From: Natronomonas gomsonensis
GTDB taxonomy: Archaea > Halobacteriota > Halobacteria > Halobacteriales > Haloarculaceae
NCBI RefSeq assembly: GCF_013391635.1
Contig: NZ_JACAWU010000001.1
Coordinates: 620,001-684,000 of the forward strand
Reading direction: 5' to 3'
Length of the DNA stretch: 64,000 nucleotides
Numbering within the stretch: the stretch's first letter is position 1; every line of letters starts with the position of its first letter. This document shows, piece by piece, positions 51,403 through 60,605 of this stretch. The notes beneath the pieces were generated by a model, which was not told the DNA's origin, did not search any database, and worked only from the letters and a program-made list of their open reading frames with translations. Both the position numbers and the translations under genes were made by a program.

Positions 51403-52173
51403 ATGCCACACCAGTGTACCGGATGCGGCCACACGTTCGCCGACGGCTCCAAGGAGATGCTGTCCGGCTGTCCGGAGTGTGGTGGCAACAAGTTCCAGTT
51501 CCATCCGGAAGGTGAGCCGGTTCCGGAGAGTCCAGAAGAAACTCCTTCGAGCGAAGAGCCACCGGACCCACCGGAGACCCCTGACTCGTCGGTCGCCGAA
51601 ACGGTCGGTCGCGCGACGACGAAAGTCCGTGATTTCGTCTCCACGAGGCCCGACACTCCGAAGGACTCACCCGACCCGAACGCCGAGTGGCCGAGCGAGA
51701 CCGAGGCTTCGAGTTCGGCGACGGACGCCCCGTCGACGACGGGGTCTGACTCCTCCTCGACGACGGAATCGGACGGCGAAATCATCGACGCGGACGCCCG
51801 CCGCAAACAGCGGGCGGCCGACGACGAGGACCTTGCACAGGCCAGCGCCCGGTCCGATGTCGTCTCCTCGACGGAACTCCCTGAATCGGAGCGAGACGCC
51901 GACACCGACAACGGGGGGTTGGCGGACGTCGAACCCGAATCCGGCGGTCGAGTCGTCAGCGAACCGTCCGGCGACGACCCCGACCTCACCGAACTCCGCG
52001 AGCAACTGAACGACCAGTTCGAGTCCATCAAAATCGTTGAACCCGGCCAGTACGAACTCAACCTCATGGAACTGTACGACCGCGAGGAGTACATCATCGC
52101 CCTCCAGGAGAACGGCCGCTACGTCATTCAGGTACCGGAGCAGTGGATGGGCGACGAACCGGGCGACCGCTGA
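51403..52173 (+). CDS. oapC: Origin-associated zinc-ribbon protein OapC
   Basis: 256 residues. The N-terminal zinc ribbon is HQCTGCGHTFADGSKEML followed by SGCPECGGNKFQF (CxxC pairs at residues 4-7 and 26-29). A long acidic, Ser/Thr/Pro-rich disordered region (~38-190) follows. The C-terminal ~70 residues (LREQLNDQFESIKIVEPGQYELNLMELYDREEYIIAL) form a small globular domain. The architecture, a nucleic-acid-binding ribbon joined by a flexible linker to a conserved end, fits a scaffold at the origin. The identical palindrome core lies 23 bp after its stop. Confidence 0.92.
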   Translation: MPHQCTGCGHTFADGSKEMLSGCPECGGNKFQFHPEGEPVPESPEETPSSEEPPDPPETPDSSVAETVGRATTKVRDFVSTRPDTPKDSPDPNAEWPSETEASSSATDAPSTTGSDSSSTTESDGEIIDADARRKQRAADDEDLAQASARSDVVSSTELPESERDADTDNGGLADVEPESGGRVVSEPSGDDPDLTELREQLNDQFESIKIVEPGQYELNLMELYDREEYIIALQENGRYVIQVPEQWMGDEPGDR

Positions 52174-52195
52174 ACCGGAACGCTCGCACCACTCG

Positions 52196-52210
52196 GTTTC
52201 GAGTCGAAAC
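52196..52210. promoter_or_regulatory. Palindrome after oapC, shared with the oapA upstream site
   Basis: GTTTCGAGTCGAAAC, a perfect 7-1-7 palindrome in the 54-bp gap between the convergent stops of oapC and the second orc. Its 13-base core is identical to that before oapA. It may act as terminator, but the exact match to the upstream site suggests a protein site. Confidence 0.55.
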
Positions 52211-52227
52211 AGGACTCCTCCCGCTTC

Positions 52228-53352
52228 TCACTCTTCCAGTCGGTCGAGAATCGCGTCGGAATCGTACGACAGCGACAGCGCCCGCGAACGGCCCCGTCCC
52301 TCGACGTCGGTGTACTCCGCGTCGATGAGGCCGAGCTGGTCGAGTTTGTTGATGATTTCGGAGTAGCGAGTGTAGCCAAGGTCGGTCGTCTCGCTGAAGG
52401 CCTCGTAGACGTCCCCGGCACGTTTGCCGTCGTGTTCCGCGAGCACTCTGACGAGGGCGGCTTCCGACTCGGACAACCCACGGAGATGCCGCGACAGATG
52501 GACGTACTTTGCCTTCTCGTAGGCGTCGTCGACGTCCTCGACGCTCACTTCCGTCGACCCGCGCATCTCGGCGTTCAGGCCGGCCCGTCGGAGCAGGTCG
52601 ATACCGACCCGGAGGTCACCGCCGCTGTCGGCGGTGTGTTCGGCCACCCGGTCTAAGACTTGCGTCCCCACGACGCCCTCTCGGAAGCCACGCTCGACGC
52701 GCTCCCTGAGAATGTCGACGATTTCGCGCTCGCCGTACGCCGAGAAGTACACCTCTTCGGGGCGGAACACCGATTGGACTCGACCATCGAGTTCCTCGAT
52801 GACGTCCAGATCGAGGTCCGATGAGACGACGATGACGCCGATCTTCGCCCCGGAGTGTGCCTCGTGGGCTCGAAGCAGCGAGTACAGCGTATCGGAGGCC
52901 TCGTCCTCGTAGAAGAGGTAGTTCACGTCGTCTAACGCGACGACAAGGACCTCGTCTTCCTCGACGAGGTGGTCGGTAATCTGTCCGAACAGTTTCTTGA
53001 ACGAGATGCCGGAGGTCGGCGGCTCGTAGTCGAACAGTCCCTCGAACAGCCGCGAGAACACGGCGTATCGCGTCGAGTCGACCTGACAGTTCACACGGAC
53101 GACCTCGATGTCGCTGACGCTCGTGAGTTCGTCGAACAGTTTCTGGACGGCCGTCGTCTTGCCGGTCCCGGGGGGTCCCCGAGCCATCACGTTCAGCGGT
53201 CGGGAGCCGCGAACGGCCGGCCGGAGGGCGTACTTCAGCGTCTCCATCTGCTCGTCGCGGTGTAAGAACGCCTCCGGGAGGTAATCCAGTTCGAGGACGT
53301 GCTCGTCGCGGAACACCGACTCGTCCCACGACAGCATGTCGTCGTCCGCCAT
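52228..53352 (-). CDS. Second Orc1/Cdc6-family protein
   Basis: 374-residue AAA+ protein, shorter than orc1 and without the acidic leader. Walker A is ARGPPGTGKTTAV (residues 57-69). Walker B reads VVALDDVNYLF, with Asp-Asp instead of Asp-Glu. Sensor I is VIVVSSDLDLD and the arginine-rich GGDLRVGIDLLRRAGLNAE is sensor II. The C-terminal winged helix is at ~290-370. It belongs to a distinct Orc group that I know to be linked to polymerase D genes in haloarchaea. It faces oapC and lies downstream of the mutS-family gene in the same orientation. Confidence 0.93.
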   Translation of the reverse strand: MADDDMLSWDESVFRDEHVLELDYLPEAFLHRDEQMETLKYALRPAVRGSRPLNVMARGPPGTGKTTAVQKLFDELTSVSDIEVVRVNCQVDSTRYAVFSRLFEGLFDYEPPTSGISFKKLFGQITDHLVEEDEVLVVALDDVNYLFYEDEASDTLYSLLRAHEAHSGAKIGVIVVSSDLDLDVIEELDGRVQSVFRPEEVYFSAYGEREIVDILRERVERGFREGVVGTQVLDRVAEHTADSGGDLRVGIDLLRRAGLNAEMRGSTEVSVEDVDDAYEKAKYVHLSRHLRGLSESEAALVRVLAEHDGKRAGDVYEAFSETTDLGYTRYSEIINKLDQLGLIDAEYTDVEGRGRSRALSLSYDSDAILDRLEE

Positions 53353-53429
53353 TTCACTTTCACCACGCTGGGGCGGGTGTTAAGCCTTCGGGGGAGCGGG
53401 TAGGCCCCGGCCGGGCCTTCGGGTCCGTC

Positions 53430-55412
53430 TCAGTCGAACTTCTCCAGCAAATCGCTGTAGAACACGTCGTCGGTGCCCTCTTCGGCCAACTTCTCGACGA
53501 TGAGCTCCGGCGTCGACCGGGCAAGGTGGTCTTTGACCGGCGAGCGGTTCACCTGCAATTCACCGTCTTCGAGGCCGAGAGCCTCGATTCCGTCGACGGT
53601 CACGTCGACAGCGGCGGCCTCCCGTATCTCGCCTGCGAGATGCGAGACGAACACCGCGGTGGAGTCGCTCTCGGTTAGCGCTTCCAGGATACCCGCGATG
53701 ATGACGGCGCTCGCGCCGGGTTCGGTTATCGATTCCAACTCGTCGACCAACACGAGGCGGGTCCGCTCGCCGGCGACCAGCGAGCCGAACTCCCGGAGGG
53801 TCGACTCGAAGGCACCCGCATCCAGCGTTCCCTGTGTCTTCGCCTGATAGTGCAGCGCCTCGAATCGCTCCAGTCGGACGCTCTCGGCGGGCACGGGCAG
53901 GCCCATCTGTCCCAGGACGACAACCAGTCCGACCAAATCCAACGTCGACGTCTTCCCACCGCTATTGACGCCCGAGAGCAACGCGACGCCCTCGACGCCG
54001 TAATCGACCGCTTCGACCGCCTCGAAATCAACGTCGAGCAGCGGGGACCGACCCCCTTCGATTTCGAACCCCCGCCCTTCGAACGTCGGAAACACGCAGT
54101 CGAAGTCCTCGTCGAACCGGGCGATTGCGAGCTCGACATCGAGTTCCAGCGCCGCGTCGACGAGTTCCTCGGCGGGGTTGCGCATCTCGCCGAGGTCGTC
54201 GGCGAGGTCCCGCTTCAACCGCGCGGCCCGTCGGTCGCGCTCGGCGGTCAACTCCTCGCGCAACCGCTCGACGACGCGCTCGTCGTGTTCGACTGGAAAC
54301 GTCGGTTCCTCGCCGAAAGCCTGCCGCGCCAGCGACTCGTAGTCCTCGACGCCCAGCGTGTCGACGAACCGGTCCCGTGCTGCTTCGACGGCCGCCGCGA
54401 ACTCGTCGGCCAACTCCCGTTCCAGTAACGAGTCGACGCCCGCGCCGCGCTCGACCAACGACAGCAAGTCGGTCCCCTCGATTGTCACGTCGCGTTCCTC
54501 GATGGCCTCCCGGAGATGGTCGTTGGCGACGCCCTCGGCCATCGAAACGGCGGCGTCGAGGTCCGAAACCGCGTCTTCGAGGGCTTCGAGGTCGTCGTCA
54601 CCGGCGACGGTTCCGTCCTCGTTGAGCCGTGACAGCGCCTCGTCAAGCGTATCGATGTCACAGGGTGCGTCGATACCCGCTGCTCGATGGACGGCCGCAG
54701 CGGCTTGGAGTCGGTCTCGATTGCGGGCGAAAAAGGCCAGCGTCCGCTCGGGGACGATGCTCACCGGGTCCTCCAGTGCGTTCGGTTCGACTCGAACGTC
54801 GCCGTCGACCTCGACGCCGGTGAACCCGGCATCGAGAACGACGACCGTCGAGTACCCCCGCGCCAAATCGGCGATGCCGCGGGCGTCTTCGACCAACTCG
54901 ACGCTCATCTCGGGGACGGCCTCCCGCGCTTCGGAGTAGGTCTCGGCGTCGTTCGTCGCCAGACACCGGTCCCGAACTCGAACGTCCCGCGGTGCTTCGA
55001 GGGGTTCGACGCCCTCCAACGCTTCGCGGACCTCCGGGGTCGGTTCGCGCTCGACGGCCTCGTTGGCGAACGTCCGAACTTCTTCGATTCGTGATTCCGA
55101 GGCGCTCGGATACAGCGTCTCCAACCGCTTCTCGGCGTAGTGGGTGACCGCACGCTCCTGGAGCAATCCGAGCGCGTCCTCGTAGATTTCTCGTGCACGG
55201 GCAGTCGCGAGGAAGTCGCCGTCGTCGCCGTGTCGGTCCCGAATCGCGGCGCGAGCGATGCGGGCCGCCCGCCCGTCGCTGATGCCGGGTGCCCTCGCCA
55301 GCGTCGCCACGTCGCCCGCCGCGAGCGCGGCCTCGGGGTCGTCGAGTTCGGCCAAGCGCTCGGCGGTTTTCGCGCCGACGCCCGGAATCGTCTCCAACTC
55401 CTCGCGTTCCAT
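53430..55412 (-). CDS. MutS-family ATPase with N-terminal HhH domain
   Basis: 660-residue protein. Residues 1-60 hold helix-hairpin-helix motifs (LETIPGVGAKTAERLAELDD, ARAPGISDGRAARIARAA). A long helical core and clamp-like region (~70-430) follows. The C-terminal ABC-type ATPase is of MutS type: ALLSGVNSGGKTSTLDL (Walker A with Lys487), RLVLVDELESITEPG (Walker B) and VFVSHLAGEI. No mismatch-recognition domain (Phe-x-Glu) and no Smr nuclease domain is seen, so it resembles MutS5/MutS2-like proteins of archaea. It probably acts in recombination or branched-DNA processing. It lies 39 bp after the polymerase gene. Confidence 0.88.
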   Translation of the reverse strand: MEREELETIPGVGAKTAERLAELDDPEAALAAGDVATLARAPGISDGRAARIARAAIRDRHGDDGDFLATARAREIYEDALGLLQERAVTHYAEKRLETLYPSASESRIEEVRTFANEAVEREPTPEVREALEGVEPLEAPRDVRVRDRCLATNDAETYSEAREAVPEMSVELVEDARGIADLARGYSTVVVLDAGFTGVEVDGDVRVEPNALEDPVSIVPERTLAFFARNRDRLQAAAAVHRAAGIDAPCDIDTLDEALSRLNEDGTVAGDDDLEALEDAVSDLDAAVSMAEGVANDHLREAIEERDVTIEGTDLLSLVERGAGVDSLLERELADEFAAAVEAARDRFVDTLGVEDYESLARQAFGEEPTFPVEHDERVVERLREELTAERDRRAARLKRDLADDLGEMRNPAEELVDAALELDVELAIARFDEDFDCVFPTFEGRGFEIEGGRSPLLDVDFEAVEAVDYGVEGVALLSGVNSGGKTSTLDLVGLVVVLGQMGLPVPAESVRLERFEALHYQAKTQGTLDAGAFESTLREFGSLVAGERTRLVLVDELESITEPGASAVIIAGILEALTESDSTAVFVSHLAGEIREAAAVDVTVDGIEALGLEDGELQVNRSPVKDHLARSTPELIVEKLAEEGTDDVFYSDLLEKFD

Positions 55413-55451
55413 CTACCCCCTACTGTGCCGGCATGGGGCAAAAAGGTCGCG

Positions 55452-58400
55452 TCACATGAAATCCGCAATCCCGCTCTGTTTGTTGGTGTCGTCTTCGAAG
55501 ATGGACTCCAGTGAGCGGTCGAGAATCTGCAACCGCTGTTTCGTGTACTCACGACAGCCGTACTCCTCGGCGACCTGAATCGCGGTGTCGATGTACTTGT
55601 TCACCGACCCCTGGTGGACGGTGAGGTTCACCCGGCCGCCACACTCCCGGCAGTCGCCGGTCAACGGCATCCGACGGAACTTCTCCCCGCAGTCGAGACA
55701 CCGCGTCTCCTGTCGGGAGAAGGCCCGCAGGTTCCCGATGATGTCGGGCAGGAAATGGTACTCGATGACTCGCTCGGCCACGTCGGTCTCGTCGACCGAC
55801 CGGAGTTTTCGGGAGAGCTCCAGCTGGGCGTTCATCTTCTCCATCATGTCGCCCAGGGTCTTGTACGCCGAGAGGTCCGGGCCGAGTGCGATGTCGGTCG
55901 TGTCGTGAGTGTGTTCGAACCCGCGGTACTGGTCGTCGGTTCCGAGCGTGTCCTCGCCGATTTGGACCAGGTCCTCGACCTCGCCGGGGTCGGCCATCTC
56001 CCGAGTCGCCTCGTAGAACTCTCGCGGGTACGACGAGGCGATGTCCATGTTGTGAGCCTCGTCGTCGATTTCGGCGGGGTCGATACGGGAGGACATGACC
56101 AGTGGCGCGTCCATCCGCCCCCCGCGCTGGTTCGGGAGGAAAGACTTCGAGAAGTTGAGAAGTCCGTCCATGAGAAGCATGACGCAGTCTTCGTCTCCGT
56201 CACATTGTCGAACTGATAGGTCTTCTGTAATCAGCGAGTGCGTCTCTTCGACCGTGAGGCAGTACACGTAGTCGGTCTCCGACTCGACGTATTCGACCTC
56301 CGCAATGGGGTCAAGTAGGTAGTCGTCGGTCCCCCCATCGTAGCAGTAGGCCGCTCTGTCGGCCGACCGAACCTCGGTAACCTGCTCGTTCAGTGTTCGG
56401 TCCTTTCGCGAGAGGTGGAACCCGGCCACTTCCGCGAAGCGGACGGCATCGTCGCGTGAAACGTATATTTCGTATCCGCGTCGGGATAGTGAGTCGTCGC
56501 CGTTCTCGTAGAACTCCGGGAACTGTTCGCGCAGCAGGACCTGCGGGCGATGGTTCACTTGCGCCGTGATTCCGAGTCGGGTGAGGAGTCCGAGCAAGTC
56601 CGACTTGAGTTCGCGACTGACCGTGCTAGCAGTAACACGGGGCGCAGCGTCGTCAGCGGAACCGTCGCCGCTGAAGTACCCACTGAGGTACGCACCGACG
56701 ATGCGGTCGGGCGCGTCGAACACCGGTTGCGGAACTCGCTTCGTGTGTGCGAGGGCTCCAGCGTCGAGAACCGAGTCGACGAAGGTCCGGAGAAGGCGAC
56801 CCGATGCCGTCACCTTCGCTTCGTTTTCCTCGTACGGTTCGACGCCGAACTCCTCTCGGAGCACTTCCAAAAAGAACTCGCGGGCTTCGGTCTCCGTCCC
56901 ACAGATGGTCGTCTGGTGAATCGTCCCCTTCGGGGTCTCCTGTGCCCGGGCGAACCCTTCGGCCGCGTAGTAGCCGAGCAGCGTCGCGACCCGCTCGTTG
57001 AGTTCGATGGTCCGATTCATCTCGGTTCCGTTCCGCTTCATTCCCAATCGAACGTTGTCGGGAACGAAATCGAGTAGTTCCGCCGTCGTATCGAAGAACT
57101 CCAAGAGGAGCGAAACCGGAACGCTCTCCCGATAGAGGTAGTTGCTCAGTCGCTTCTTTGTGAGACTGAGGTACTCTGCGGTGCTCTGTAGGGGGTAGAA
57201 CTGGCCGCTCCACTCGTCTTCGAGACACTCGGTGAACAGCTCGTACAACCGGTCTTTTGTGAGTCCTTTCACCATCAGGCGGTCGTTGTCGATACTCGGC
57301 TCGTCGTGGAACGCTGCGAGAAGGTCGAACCGTTGTTCGGCTTCCGATGCGGGAACGCTATCGAGGTTTCGTGGCGTGACCAGTCGGTCGGATTCGTCCA
57401 GTTCGTGTGCCTCGGCAGAGACGATTCGGTCGAGTTCCGAGTCGTAGGTGTGAACCCGATGGTCCGGAGTAACGGTGAGCTCACGCCCCGAACGAGTCGT
57501 GATTTGGACCATGTGCTCCGGGGCGGGATGTTTACTCACGGCGCTGACTGGTTGTAACGACTGCGAGCCATCGTCACGCATCGATGGGACTTGGGGTACG
57601 GAGTCGGCGTCATCGAGGTGCGAGACGATGGTTCCGAAGTCGTCTCGCTCTACGCTCCCCTCGTCGAGGCGCTCCTCGACGAACGACTCGATGTCTTCGT
57701 GACGGACCGCTCCACCTTCGTCTCGATACCAGATCTTCGTTTCGGGGTAGAAACAGTTCCGACGCTTAGCGGCGTGAAAGTACGGATGCGCGTACCCGAC
57801 TGCTGCCGAGGTGAAACCAATTACTCTTCCGACAACTGCGGCGGAGGTGTGAGGTGCCATCCCGAACACCAACTCGCCGACGAGGTCGTCGCGGTCTTCG
57901 AGTTCGTAGAAGCGGTCGAGTCCGTAGTACTGCTCCAGCAGGTCGTCGACGAAGTCGGCGGTCCGAATCATGTGTTCGGCGGCGCCGTCGGAGAGTACCA
58001 CGTCTTGGACCCGTAACTCGACCAGTTGGTCCTCGTGGGTGAGCGGTTGGCCGTGGATGTCCTCCTCGTAGCCGAGCGCCTGCAGTTGGCCGACGGTCAC
58101 GTCGAGTTCCGACGCCCGGACCGACGTGACGGGGAGGTCGGTCATGTCGTAGCGGACGGTGCCGTCTTTGAACGAGGAGACGCCGTTCTTCGCCCGGAGG
58201 ACACCCTTCTCGATTGGTTCGGGGACCTTGTGCTCGGAAGTGAGTCCCTTGACGCCTTTCAGCACGTCGAAGGCGTTCTCCCGTTCTTTGACGTTCGACA
58301 GCGCCGTGCGGTACTCGTCGTTGACGTCGATGGTCTTCGTCTGGACGGCGTCGGCCTCCCGCTCACAGCGCGGACAGATAGCCCGGCCGGCCTCGTCCGG

Positions 58401-60605
58401 TTCGACGTCGATGTCGCAGTCGTAACAGACGTAGTGGGGTTCGGTGACGGCGTTGCAGTCGGGACAGCGTGCGCGGTGGGTCTCGGTGCCGCAGTCGGGG
58501 CAGTTCCGCCGTCCGACTTGCACCTCGACCATGCCCGGGGTGTCCTGCATGGTTTCGGCGTGTTTGCCGGCGGCGGCGATGTCACGCTGGGAGCCGCCGG
58601 CCTCGCCGATGGGAAACAGGGTGTGAACCGCCGGCGAGAGGTCTCGCTTCTCGGATTTCTCGGGGCGACCCATCCGACAGCCGATGCGGGTCGGCGCTCG
58701 TTCCTGTACTTCGAAGGGTGCGACTTCGTTGACGGCCTTCACAGCGTTTTCGCCGCCGTCGTAGTTCTGAGCGGCTGACGACAACTCGCCCGGCTCCCAC
58801 GTCCGCTCGAGGTCGTCGGTGAGACCGAGCGAACGCACCAGCGGCACGGCGTCGGGAATCGTCAGCGTCTCTTCGCCCTGGGTGTGTTCGACGATGAGCA
58901 CCTCCAGCGCCTCCCGGACGGGTTGGGTTCGGGGGAGGACGAGCGTGCGGTTGGCGGCCGTGGTCGAGTCGCTCGGTGCGACGGCGGCGCCGTCGGCTTC
59001 GGCCCAGTGGCCGTCGCTCGCCGCCTCGGCCAGCGCCTCGAACCGCTCGATATCGAGGTCGTGCCAGAGGGGCGTGTGTTCGGGGTGGAGGGGAGCATCG
59101 TACTCGTCGACCCACTCGAGGACGCGTTCGGTGTCGGGGTGTTCGAGGTCCACACGCGGGGAGTCCTCTAGGGCCTGTACGTCGGCGCCGGCGGCCGCGA
59201 AATCGTGTTTCCACCACTCTGGCGTGTAGGAGGCCGGCGACAGCGGGTGGTTGTTCTCGACGAACTCGCCGTAGTTGACGAGGTACTCGCCCAAATCGAG
59301 GATGGCCTCGACGCCGTTGCGTATCTCTAAGGCCTCGGCGGGGTCGTCGATGCGGCGAACGTCGCCGTTGGCGAGTTTGACCGTCGGCCCCTCGATGCTG
59401 TCGACGGGGATGACGCCGGCGGCCTTCCCCGGGCGCTCGGTCTTGATTTGGGTGCCGGTCGCGAGGAAGTCGTCGACGAGATGCATCGTCGCGGGGTGGA
59501 CCCCCGCTGTCGCGAAGCCGTGGTTCCGCGAACGACCGTAGCGAAGTCGGAAGCCACCCTCTTCGGAGGGGTGACCGAAGACGGGTCGGCCGGCGATGAG
59601 GTCCCGGAGGAACTTCGTCGAAGGCTCCGGACGCGGCGGGCCGTCGTGGCCCTCGGATTCGGCGTCTTCCGCGGGTTCGGCGTCCTCGGACTTCTCTACG
59701 GCCTCTTCGTCGCCGCCGTCGTCTTCCGTCTCGGCGTCACCGCTCTCCCCTTTGTCTTTCTTGTAGCTCCCGTCGATGAGGTCCTGGAGCCACGGCCAGT
59801 CGACCTCGTCCAGTTGGGAGGTGTACCGTTGAATCTTCGGTGCCTTCTGGGCGATACCCTCTCCCAGGACGAGACACATCCCGCCACGGGCGTTGTTCGT
59901 GTCGACGCGCTCTAAATCCCGAAACCCCGAGACCTCCTCGTCGCCCGTCGCTTCCCCGTCGAGCATGATGGGCATGTTCCGGGCGATGAACTTCGTCTCG
60001 GCGTCCTTCGGGCTGTACTGCAGGCCGGTCTCGTTGTCGTACAGCGCCAACTCCTCGGCGTAGCGTTCGACCTCCTCCTCGCGGGGTTTGAACTCTTCGA
60101 TGCCGATGAGCGTCCGGGTGTAGTCCGCCACCAGCACCGACAGCGCTTGTGCGGTCCCACCCGCCGAACGAATCGGGCCGGCGTAGTAGACGTTGATGAA
60201 CTCGGTGCCGTCGTCGTTGTCGAGAATTTCGACGCGGTCGATGCCCTCGATGGGCGCGGCGACGACGCCCTCGGTCAACAGCGCCACGGCGGTCCGGACG
60301 GCGCCTTCGACCTTCCCCGCCTTGGAGTCGTAGTCGCCCACTCTCCCCTCGGCGAAGTCCTCGGCGAGTTCGAGGGCCGCCTCTTCCCGCGAGAGGTCGG
60401 GGTCCTCTTCCATCTCTCGGACGCGTTCTGCGACGCCGTCGATGCCGAGGATGTTCTCGACGCGGTCGGCCATGTCCTTGGCGATGGGAATCTCCACGTC
60501 CTCGGTGGGGTCGCCGCCGCGCTGTCGGGCCTCGCGGGCGAGTTCCATCGCCTCGTCGAGGCCGTCCTCCAACCGCTCGAAGTACGCTTCGTCGTCGTCT
60601 CGCAT
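55452..60605 (-). CDS. polC: DNA polymerase D large subunit DP2, with intein
   Basis: 1717-residue precursor; 1200 residues remain after removal of the 517-residue intein (residues 951-1467). DP2 is the catalytic subunit of the archaeal replicative polymerase PolD. The N-terminal exteins carry the YFERLEDGL start, the FINVYYAGPIRSAGGTAQALSV block and zinc ribbons CPDCGTETHRARCPDC and CPRC (~745-800). The catalytic acidic motif CDGDEDCVMLLMDGLL directly follows the intein. The C-terminal zinc module is CLDCGEKFRRM with CREC, followed by the helix that contacts PCNA or DP1. The acidic stretch at ~285-325 is a haloarchaeal insert. It starts directly after the PPC gene. Confidence 0.97.
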   Translation of the reverse strand: MRDDDEAYFERLEDGLDEAMELAREARQRGGDPTEDVEIPIAKDMADRVENILGIDGVAERVREMEEDPDLSREEAALELAEDFAEGRVGDYDSKAGKVEGAVRTAVALLTEGVVAAPIEGIDRVEILDNDDGTEFINVYYAGPIRSAGGTAQALSVLVADYTRTLIGIEEFKPREEEVERYAEELALYDNETGLQYSPKDAETKFIARNMPIMLDGEATGDEEVSGFRDLERVDTNNARGGMCLVLGEGIAQKAPKIQRYTSQLDEVDWPWLQDLIDGSYKKDKGESGDAETEDDGGDEEAVEKSEDAEPAEDAESEGHDGPPRPEPSTKFLRDLIAGRPVFGHPSEEGGFRLRYGRSRNHGFATAGVHPATMHLVDDFLATGTQIKTERPGKAAGVIPVDSIEGPTVKLANGDVRRIDDPAEALEIRNGVEAILDLGEYLVNYGEFVENNHPLSPASYTPEWWKHDFAAAGADVQALEDSPRVDLEHPDTERVLEWVDEYDAPLHPEHTPLWHDLDIERFEALAEAASDGHWAEADGAAVAPSDSTTAANRTLVLPRTQPVREALEVLIVEHTQGEETLTIPDAVPLVRSLGLTDDLERTWEPGELSSAAQNYDGGENAVKAVNEVAPFEVQERAPTRIGCRMGRPEKSEKRDLSPAVHTLFPIGEAGGSQRDIAAAGKHAETMQDTPGMVEVQVGRRNCPDCGTETHRARCPDCNAVTEPHYVCYDCDIDVEPDEAGRAICPRCEREADAVQTKTIDVNDEYRTALSNVKERENAFDVLKGVKGLTSEHKVPEPIEKGVLRAKNGVSSFKDGTVRYDMTDLPVTSVRASELDVTVGQLQALGYEEDIHGQPLTHEDQLVELRVQDVVLSDGAAEHMIRTADFVDDLLEQYYGLDRFYELEDRDDLVGELVFGMAPHTSAAVVGRVIGFTSAAVGYAHPYFHAAKRRNCFYPETKIWYRDEGGAVRHEDIESFVEERLDEGSVERDDFGTIVSHLDDADSVPQVPSMRDDGSQSLQPVSAVSKHPAPEHMVQITTRSGRELTVTPDHRVHTYDSELDRIVSAEAHELDESDRLVTPRNLDSVPASEAEQRFDLLAAFHDEPSIDNDRLMVKGLTKDRLYELFTECLEDEWSGQFYPLQSTAEYLSLTKKRLSNYLYRESVPVSLLLEFFDTTAELLDFVPDNVRLGMKRNGTEMNRTIELNERVATLLGYYAAEGFARAQETPKGTIHQTTICGTETEAREFFLEVLREEFGVEPYEENEAKVTASGRLLRTFVDSVLDAGALAHTKRVPQPVFDAPDRIVGAYLSGYFSGDGSADDAAPRVTASTVSRELKSDLLGLLTRLGITAQVNHRPQVLLREQFPEFYENGDDSLSRRGYEIYVSRDDAVRFAEVAGFHLSRKDRTLNEQVTEVRSADRAAYCYDGGTDDYLLDPIAEVEYVESETDYVYCLTVEETHSLITEDLSVRQCDGDEDCVMLLMDGLLNFSKSFLPNQRGGRMDAPLVMSSRIDPAEIDDEAHNMDIASSYPREFYEATREMADPGEVEDLVQIGEDTLGTDDQYRGFEHTHDTTDIALGPDLSAYKTLGDMMEKMNAQLELSRKLRSVDETDVAERVIEYHFLPDIIGNLRAFSRQETRCLDCGEKFRRMPLTGDCRECGGRVNLTVHQGSVNKYIDTAIQVAEEYGCREYTKQRLQILDRSLESIFEDDTNKQSGIADFM
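56205..57755 (-). other. Intein in DP2 (LAGLIDADG type)
   Basis: 517 codons inserted in KRRN|C, immediately before the catalytic DGDED. Block A is CFYPETKIWY with the nucleophilic Cys1. Block B is TRSGRELTVTPDHRVHTYDS with the TxxH-like His. The homing endonuclease has the two LAGLIDADG-type helices LLGYYAAEGFAR and LSGYFSGDGSA, each with the acidic residue, so it may be active. Block F is VYCLTVEETHSLITEDLSVRQ. The last residue is Gln rather than Asn, and the next extein residue is Cys. PolD inteins that end in Gln are known and splice. Confidence 0.9.
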
